A stretch of 64,000 bases of DNA from Hydractinia symbiolongicarpus (lineage: Eukaryota; Cnidaria; Hydrozoa; Anthoathecata; Hydractiniidae): the NCBI RefSeq assembly GCF_029227915.1, contig NC_079876.1:11594001-11658000 (forward strand), written 5' to 3'. The translations under genes and the position numbers were made by a program. Of the stretch, positions 56,141-64,000 are shown one piece after another. Below the pieces are notes generated by a model. That model made no database searches, had not been told where the DNA came from, and saw only the letters and a program-made list of their open reading frames with translations. How positions within the stretch are numbered: the stretch's first letter is position 1; each line of letters starts with the position of its first letter.

Positions 56141-57577
56141 TAAGCTCCACACAGGGAAAACCATAGATTTAGCAGGGCTAGAAAGCCCATGGAAACCGAT
56201 GGGATTTTCAATAAATCAAAATGAACCAACGATTCAGCAGGAAATTGACACAGTACAAGGAAGGGTTGGTGATGGCAATAGTTACCCTTAGGAGTCATGG
56301 TATTGATGGTAATAAGGAGGTATTTCAAAGTTGGATGCAGAAAAAAGCAGAATTATAAATAGTTACTTAGATAATGTTTAAAGAGAAGAGATTTTAATTG
56401 GGCTTTAGACAAGGACCTAAAGTTCTTATTGGTTAATTGCAGATTGTTCCAGTCATGAGTGCATTTATGTGTGATTGAGTTTGAGCCATAATTAATGGTT
56501 TTGGAATATGAAATAGAAACATTTGTGAGGGCAGATCAGGTGCCACAGGAATGAAAACTTGAGATGGGTTGTGCAAAATCCTTAAATACAATAGCAGGCT
56601 TGTTATTGAAAAGGTTATGTATATGCAAGTAGTTTAGAGTGGTTAAATAGTCAGATACTTTTAAGATGTTTGATTATTTATACAGTGGATTGGATGATTT
56701 TCATTGATTTTAAAAATGTATTATTCTTAGGGCTTTATTTTGAAGAACATATAGTTTTTGTTTGAGTATAATGTTAATCTGTGCCCAAACTTGAAGTCTG
56801 AAAGTTAGATGCAATTGGAAGATTGCATAAAAGATATTTATGAGAATTTCTTGCGAGACAAAGTGCCTCATTTTAGCTAACATACTGACGGCTCAACTAA
56901 GGTTTGAGGTGTGTGTATTTATGTTTCTCATACTGAGGCTCATCTTTTTGTGTAACTAATTGGAAGAATTTTCTGTCCACTTATTTTAAAAACGAGGGTG
57001 CCAATAAGCCGCATACGCCGTAAAAAGTGCGGGCGTTTGCGGCATCGGCACCCTCTTTTTTAAAAGTGAGGTGTTCACTGATGGTTTTCTTAGGGCATTG
57101 AGTTTCTTCAAGGATTTGTTTACTTGAAGAAGACTTATGTCATCTGCAAAATGGTAAACATCTGAGTGGAAAATTGAAGAGTGTAGATCGTTTATATAAA
57201 TTAAAAATAACAGGGACTAAGAGAAACAGACCAAAGATTGTGCAGACCATGTCTATTTGCTATTGTGAGTATATATTATGGTCCTCATACCAGCTCAGGA
57301 AAAGTTTTAGTTAATAGACAGGCCACCTGGATCAAGCAAAAAAAAAACATATTCTAAGAATTCTGATTTTAAGAAAGAAATTGAAAGATTAAGTGAGAGG
57401 GTACTTCGTCCTTTACGTAACTAGTGTACCATGTTTTGTTTACCATCTTGAAAAAATATCAAGTTTGTTGTGGACCGTGCTGACCTGTTCTGTGATTTAT
57501 TCAGAGGCAAAGTCGTTTTTTACAAAAAAGGTACAAGAAGTTTCGAACGTGTTTTGATGAGGACGTAGCTAAGCAAA
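56141..57577. other. Intergenic DNA with a fold-back hairpin
   Basis: No gene supported. A roughly 75-bp hairpin lies at 56987-57061. The 56150-56340 segment carries a short minus-strand ORF (56089-56328) that I consider spurious. Confidence 0.45.
56987..57061. repeat. Small fold-back hairpin repeat
   Basis: Arms of about 28-30 bp: GAGGGTGCCAATAAGCCGCA plus TACGCC on the left; GGCGTTTGCGGCAT and CGGCACCCTC on the right. They are imperfect only by a short bulge and one mismatch. The left arm motif AGGGTG(T/C)CAATAAGC also occurs at 20756-20771, so this is a repeat family. Confidence 0.7.
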
Positions 57578-58055
57578 ATGGCTTTTTTGTTGAAACAGAC
57601 CGCTAATTTGTTGGCTAAAACGACACGAAGAAGCATATTATCTCCACCAATTGTTAAAAGTTCAGCATCAAGTTCTTTACTACGGAAATGTTTTTCAATA
57701 AGCAGGTAATAATTTAATAATTTTAATTACCCCCGTCTTAATTTTTAAAATGCCCACGTGGTGGTGGGATGAGCTACTTTCACTTTCGATAAAGCGGCTG
57801 CGCCCAAAGGGATATGTAAAAAGCCTTCAGCTACCTTAAAACCTGCAGTCTTTTATCAATTCAGCTATTTTGTTTTAAAATAACATAATAATTTTTATGA
57901 TAATATAGGGAAACCCCAGAATTGCGAATCAGTAAGTAATTGTTACCATCTCTTTAATTTATGAAAGTGTTTTATCCAGAAACCATGAAAACCATAATTT
58001 TTACTTACTAGGGACTCCTGCAAACAAGAAGCAAGTAATAGTTGAAGGATACTGA
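57578..58055 (+). CDS. Short putative mitochondrial protein, three exons
   Basis: Exons 57578-57705, 57909-57931 (23 nt) and 58012-58055 join with GT-AG introns and consistent phase into 64 residues ending in TGA. The first 43 residues are a typical mitochondrial presequence: MAFLLKQTANLLAKTTRRSI, rich in Arg, Lys, Ser and Leu without acidic residues, ending LLRKCFSISR. The remaining 21 residues (ETPELRIRTPANKKQVIVEGY) would be the mature part or its beginning. I do not recognise the protein. It could be a small inner-membrane or assembly-factor peptide, or the 5' part of a gene whose later exons use another donor (GTAATA at 58034). Exon 1 is more secure than the 23-nt exon. Confidence 0.5.
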
Positions 58056-58153
58056 CCGGTTTTGATATTGTACTGTAACACAAAGCCTGAGGTCAAAAGT
58101 ACCCTTGACCAAGGGCATTTTATTTTACAATGTAATTTCAAAACTGGTTAGTC

Positions 58154-59718
58154 ATCATCATCATTTCTTGGCTTAACACCCGTTTTGCATGCTAGTATGG
58201 GTTGGACGGGGTATATTAATGACCCTCTTTCAATCTGATATGGACTGTGTTAGATCTAAACTCAACTTCCTCTGTATCAAGTCTGTCCTTATAACATCCT
58301 GTCAAGTCATATTCGGTCTGCCTCTGGGCTTTGCCACAGGAACTATCAAGTCTACACACTTTCTTACCCAATTATCCTCCTCCATTCTTTCCAAGTGCCA
58401 CAGCCAATTCAATCTTCTTATCTGGTTAACATCTTTAATTTTACGGATACATAGCCTGCTTCTTAGCTCATCTGAACTCTTTCTGTCTCTCAGAGTGGCG
58501 TTACTCATCCACCTAACCATTCTCATATCATTCCTTTCTAAACGGTCAAGATCTTCCTGCTTCACTGCCCATGTCTCACTACCGTACAACATAACACTTC
58601 TTACACAGGCCTCATACAACCTACCCTTTACCTCAATTGACAAGACTCTCCTAGTCAACAAAGGAAGTAACTCTCTGAACTTTTTTCAAGCAGAACCTAT
58701 CCTGCAAGTAAAACTTCTTCCAGTACCTCCTTCACTGCCCAACATCTCACCTAAGTAACAGAAGTTCATAACTATCTCTAACAAGACACTGTTGTACTAT
58801 ATTAAAGCTGAAAATACTTCATTCTCTATAATCTCACCTTTGCAACGCTTGCATACAAACTGAATGTCAGCTCTTAACCTTCCACCAATACTACTGCACT
58901 TCTTATGTATCCAATGCTTGCAAGTCTAACAATAAATTGAGTTACTACCAACCCCTTTTCACAAGGCCACTTTCCAACTACAAGGTCACACTTGCCTGCA
59001 ATGCTACTAATCATGACTTTAGGCTTTGCTGTGTTCACACTTAGCCCCTCTTCTTCTAGTCCTTTCTTCCACTTCAAAAACGTTTCAACTAATTCTTCCT
59101 TCGACTCTGCTATGAGAACCAAGTCATCCGCATACAATAACTCCCCTGGACAACCTGTTCTGAACTCTATTGACAGCGCTCCTAAGACTGGAACAAACAA
59201 GAAAGGACTAAGTACAGAACGCTGGTGTACACCAACATTTACACTAAATTCATCACTAAGTGAATCGTTAATCCGGACACGACTTCTAGCATTGCTGTAC
59301 ATAGACTGTACCATCGTAACTAGCCACTCATCCAGACCTAATTTTCTCATTGCCCACCAAATAACTTTACGTGGCACTCTATCAAAAGCTTTCTCTAAAT
59401 CTACAAAGGCAAAATAGAGATTCTTTCTCTTTCCTAGATACTTTTCCTGGAGCTGTCTGAGTAAAAATATGGCATCTGTAGTGCCACACCCTGGAACAAA
59501 ACCAAATTGCATCTTATCTATATCAATTCTTTCTCTAAGTAACTTATCAATTACTCTTTCAATAACTTTCATTACTTGACCAACCAACTTCAAACCTCTA
59601 TAGTTACGCCTTTCTAATGCATCACCCTTGCCCTTGAAACAATTCACTATTATACTCGACTGCCACTCACTCGGAATAGCAACATCCTTTATAATCTGAT
59701 TAGCATGGCCCCTCCTGG
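58154..59718 (-). mobile_element. 5'-truncated non-LTR retrotransposon (RTE-like)
   Basis: On the minus strand it runs from the middle of reverse transcriptase to the 3' end. The RT ORF (59647-58874) has NYRGLKL, FGFVPGCGTTDAIF, FAFVDLEKAFDRVPR and an intact YADDLVLIA catalytic motif, but GVHQRSVLSP where G is expected after HQ. A frameshift precedes the C-terminal part (58661-58302; YGSETWAVK, LRWLGHLERM-type RLNWLWHLERM, KPRGRP). The 3' end is a short (TGA)n tail (58154-58168). It is truncated near 59718 within the coding region. The plus-strand ORFs over it are shadows. Confidence 0.9.
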
Positions 59719-60557
59719 AAATAATAGAGAGGGTATATCCCTCGATATTTGTAATATATGCACATCTACCTGTCTCTCTGTCTGCCTGTCTGTCTGTCTG
59801 TCTGTCTGTCTATGTTTAGCTGGTCCTTTTGTCCACCTGGAGGTATCATCAGTATCCATTTTATTACCTGACTGTATCTAGTCTGCAATTAAATATTTCT
59901 TTATGAACAAAATAAACAAAGCTATGTTTAAGTTGCTATTCTCAAGGCACCAAGGAAAAAAACACATGTTCGATTGTAATACTTTTCGAATTCATGATCA
60001 TTCGATTTTAAAAGTTTGTAAGTACACAAAACAAATTCGAAACATTGTTTATGTGAATTGAAACGAAAAGAAAGTAACCTACTTTTATATTTTTTGTGTG
60101 CTTTGAAAATGTTTTTTATTTGTTTACGATTTTATGTTACCACTTTAATAATAGCTACCTAAATCGGTTAGTATGGCTTCATACAAAAACCTACCCTTTA
60201 TTGCCTTCTCCTTAGCACATAGTATATATCAACTTTATATAAATATTCTGAAAAAGCTTAAAAAGATAAGTATTTGAGAGAAAATATTTAGACAGCTTTT
60301 AGATAACTTAGTCTGAAAGATTATTCTCCACCTTTACAGAACTCTGGAAGTTTGACAACGAGATTTTTCAAAAATTCCAAAATAATAATGAGCAACTTTT
60401 TATCATGGCATTTTTATTGATATTATATCTCGCTAATAGAAATTGTTACTGCATATACTTAAGAACAATTTGATTAATGCCTTTAAAAACTAACATAGCA
60501 TTAATTTGATGGGTAATAAATTTTACTTATAAAAATAATAGACAAATTTCACAAATT
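59719..60557. other. Intergenic DNA with a (CTGT)n tract
   Basis: (CTGT)n at about 59769-59811, then AT-rich DNA without supported genes. Confidence 0.55.
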
Positions 60558-61848
60558 GTATGCACCAACTACCATCATTAAAATCTTTATATGCACCAAC
60601 TACCATCATTAAAATCTTCATATAGACCAACTACCATCATTAAAATATTAATATACACCAACTACCTTCATTAAAATCTTTATATGCACCAACTACCATC
60701 ATTAAAATATTAATATACACCAACTACCTTCATTAAAATCTTTATATGCACCAACTACCATCATTAAAATATTAATATACACCAACTACCTTCATTAAAA
60801 TCTTCATATGCACCAACTACCATCATTAAAATATTAATATACACCAACTACCTTCATTAAAATCTTTATATGCACCAACTACCATCATTAAAATCTTTAT
60901 ATGCACCAACTACCATCATTAAAATCTTTATATGCACCAACTACCATGATTAAAATATTAATATACACCAACTACCTTCATTAAAATCTTCATATGCACC
61001 AACTACCATCATTAAAATATTAATATACACCAACTACCTTCATTAAAATCTTTATATGCACCAACTACCATCATTAAAATCTTTATATGCACCAACTACC
61101 ATCATTAAAATCTTCATATGCACCAACTACCTTCATTAAAATCTTCATATAGACCAACTACCATCATTAAAATATTAATATACACCAACTACCTTCATTA
61201 AAATCTTCATATGCACCAACTACCTTCATTAAAATCTTCATATAGACCAACTACCATCATTAAAATCTTTATATGCACTAACTACCATCATTAAAATATT
61301 AATATACACCAACTACCTTCATTAAAATCTTCATATGCACCAACTACCATCATTAAAATATTAATATACACCAACTACCTTCATTAAAATCTTTATATGC
61401 ACCAACTACCATCATTAAAATCTTTATATGCACCAACTACCATCATTAAAATCTTCATATGCACCAACTACCTTCATTAAAATCTTCATATAGACCAACT
61501 ACCATCATTAAAATATTAATATACACCAACTACCTTCATTAAAATCTTCATATGCACCAACTTCCTTCATTAAAATCTTCATATAGACCAACTACCAACA
61601 GTAAAATCTTCATTATACCAAACTACTAAGATTAGAATATTAATATACACCAACTATCAACAGTAAAATCTTCATATGCACCAACTACCGTCATTTAAAT
61701 CTTCATATGCACCAACTACTGTCATTTAAATCTTCATATGCACCAACTACTGCCAATAATATCTTCGTATACACCAACTACCATCATTAAGCTTGTCATA
61801 TACACCAACTATCAACATTAAGATCTTCATATACATCAACTTTTTAAA
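60558..61848. repeat. 31-bp minisatellite, about 41 units
   Basis: The unit is built on ACCAACTACC(A/T)TCATTAAAAT followed by CTT(T/C)ATATGC or ATTAATATAC. Two main variants (CAT/CTTTATATGC and TTC/ATTAATATAC) alternate in many places, giving a 62-bp dimer, with interspersed single-variant runs. The last eight or so units from 61590 are clearly degenerate. There are no spacers of unique sequence. Confidence 0.95.
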
Positions 61849-64000
61849 TTTAGTATATTCAACATTTCATCTGCCTTGAGAGCGCAAATTATGAAGAAAT
61901 TTTTTGCGCAACTTAATTTTGACAATGCGTGGTACCAAAACAGCTCTATTTTCTCGAATATACATCTGATTTCGTAAGAAACATAATGTTACTTATTAAC
62001 TTAAGGCTTAGGCTGAGGCTATAGCATTTTTGACCTTTTTTCGAAACTTTGAAACTTTCAAAAGTGTTCATTCGCGAAAGTTTATTTAGTACAAACTTTT
62101 TAAATAATCGATTTGCGAAAGTTTATCCACGAAAGGATTAATAATGAATTTTCATATTACCTTCGAATTGCTAAGTTTTATCCACAAAATTCGCGAGTTC
62201 TGCACCCGCGAAAGTTCGCTTAAATTCTCGGATTGAAGTATAAGTGCTTGGTAAATGAAAAAACAAAACGGTTGTTTAAATCGGTTTTATCAAAATATGA
62301 AGAAAAAGCGATTCCGCGAGAATTAATATTCATGAAATCCGCGAATGGTAAGTTCTCCAAAAATATTCGCAATAAGTAACTTTCGCAAAATTGACAAATA
62401 CTCACAAAATTCGAAACTGAAGGGATTTTGTTTTTGAACCCAAATCTAAGTGATATATATTACAGGCCACTGAAGCTTCACTCTAGACGTCAATCAAAAA
62501 TGCAAATGCAAAAATGCCCTGCTAAATCTCTCATACGTTGTGCCAATGCTACGCCAGAGAAAACCTCTCTACGCCAAATTTCTCGCTTATTGTATTATAG
62601 TGCCTTTAGGTTTTAACCAAGAAACCATGCACGGAAGAAACTTTTACAAACCCTCGTGTGTATGTAACGAAACAGATGCAGCTAAGTTTTATAATATCAT
62701 GTAGCAACCAAAGCATATTCCGTTTATGCGCGCGTGACTTAAAATAGAGGTTTTCTCTGGTGCAGCATGACACTTTTTTTTACGACGCAGCGTTTTTAAC
62801 TTAGGAGGTAAAAGCACCTTTAGCCGTCGGTTCAAGGAGGCGAACGCATCATTGTGCTCATTATTGTGCAATATTTAGGAGGCTTTTGCCCGTTTTTATT
62901 TAAATTTTTAGTGATACTGGTAGCATGTTGTTTAAAAGGAAAAAAAACAATCTTTTATAAGGAAGAAGTTTGTAAGAGTTTATCGCGAAATTGTAAAAAA
63001 TCGTCCCCAGGGTTTATTTTCTATGCCAAACCCGCTAGCGCTTACCTGGTGTCAAAAAGACAAAAAACCCTAGGGACGAGGTTGGAAGAAAGGATGGTAA
63101 TAAATTGACGCCAAGGTCAGGCTCCACAAACTTTTGCGTGTTCGAGCGCAGGGTAGACTTGGCTTTATGGTCTGTATTTTGTATTGTAAGTTCTGTAATT
63201 TTCGCTTTCATGTCTTTCACGTGATCTTAAAATGTACTACACGATATTATAAAAGCCACAGCCACAGGGAAGTTTCATATTCACCGAGCAACAAAACGAT
63301 TAAAGCGATTGTTTGCGCATTTATAGACAAGGTAAAATTAAAAGCAACATGTTTTACTCGTGTTTCTGTTGTCTGGGTAATTATAAAAATATTAAAATAT
63401 TGGTTTTTTAGCGCTATGGATAGCAGCTCTAGCTAGCTATCTGCTATCTATAGCATAAAGCAGCCGGACCAGGCCAGTCCAATGTTGTTTGTACGGTTTT
63501 TTTGGAAAACGTGTGAAACCAATATTTTTTTTTAAGCAAAAAACAAGCTTTTACAAGTAATTTTACAGTTCTCATTATTAATTTATTGTGCTCTCATGTT
63601 GATCATCAATACTAAAATAAGATTTTGTTTAAAAGTAACATGTGCAGGTGTGTAGCTAGCTGAGCTAGCGAGCTATAGTTAGCTTTTTACATTTTGTTTA
63701 ACTGTTTTTTTTTATTTATTTTGAACTGGATTTGTTATGGGCAGAATAATTTTTAAACCTAGCTAGCTGGATTGTATATAAGCTACAAAGACAAATGATA
63801 TTTTCTTAAGGGTTTTAGAAATTTTTTTTCGGGCCCCATTAGCGTGATATCGCTGCTAAGATTCAAACCCCCTCCCCCCTCTTTTAGCAGATTTCCGTCC
63901 GTTTGGATAAATCTTGGAAGGCTCAGGGGCGTGTTTTGTAGATAAAAGTTATCGGAATTGATGACAAGAGGAATTAGGCTCACAAACGATAAAGACTTTT
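61849..64000. other. Intergenic DNA at the window end
   Basis: No gene supported. 62080-62410 has repeated TTCGCGAAAGTTT / CGCGAA motifs in both orientations. 62551-62575 and 62745-62765 share an inverted segment (CCAGAGAAAACCTCT). 63420-63790 is studded with GCTAGCT motifs. The ORFs listed by length here look spurious. Confidence 0.5.

Noticed and set aside
58189-59417. Plus-strand ORFs of 189 and 141 codons
   Set aside because: Both are antisense to the LINE coding region, whose minus-strand translation shows clear reverse transcriptase motifs.
60558-61848. CRISPR-like array
   Set aside because: The 31-bp units abut without unique spacers and the context is a eukaryotic genome; it is a minisatellite.

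Overview
This is a eukaryotic, animal nuclear contig: AT-rich DNA with GT-AG introns, polymerase III tRNA genes and many decayed transposable elements. I assembled five protein-coding loci by following splice sites and reading frame by eye. They are a secreted cysteine-rich protein (about 9.4 kb), an astacin metalloprotease with a C-terminal kringle (15.6-19.5 kb), a Kruppel-like factor (28.0-36.1 kb), the spliceosomal cyclophilin CWC27 on the minus strand (39.7-53.0 kb), and a tiny putative mitochondrial protein (57.6-58.1 kb). The astacin+kringle architecture, the AT richness and the mix of copia, CR1/RTE-like LINE, Helitron and MITE elements suggest a cnidarian, perhaps a hydrozoan. That placement is inference.

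Layout. 1-8.1 kb is a complex repeat with three tRNA-Ser(GCU) genes inside diverged direct copies, plus a large inverted arm holding a truncated fourth copy. 8.1-15.5 kb holds the cysteine-rich gene, GC-richer diverged tandem repeats and a PIF/Harbinger-like MITE inserted in one of two duplicated segments. 15.6-19.5 kb is the astacin gene, with a LINE reverse-transcriptase fragment in intron 1. 20-28 kb is nearly gene-free and includes a perfect 49-bp palindrome. 28-36 kb is the three-exon KLF gene with a 5.8-kb first intron. 37.6-40.4 kb carries two mini-Helitrons in the same orientation flanking the CWC27 3' end. 39.7-53.0 kb is CWC27 (15 coding exons), with a tRNA-Leu-like gene in one intron and a LINE 3' end plus an RT-less copia element in intron 1. 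54.8-56.1 kb is a Tc1/mariner-type non-autonomous element. 57.6-58.1 kb is the mitochondrial protein, followed by an antisense, 5'-truncated LINE (58.15-59.7 kb). 60.56-61.85 kb is a 31-bp minisatellite. The remainder is unannotated AT-rich DNA.

The genes look like an ordinary mix of unlinked functions (secretion, transcription, splicing, mitochondrion), not a cluster or pathway. The more unusual content lies in the structured repeats, an apparent template-switch scar inside an integrase, the altered Met-turn of the astacin and the small orphan proteins. All gene models were assembled by reading the sequence, without transcripts or homology searches.
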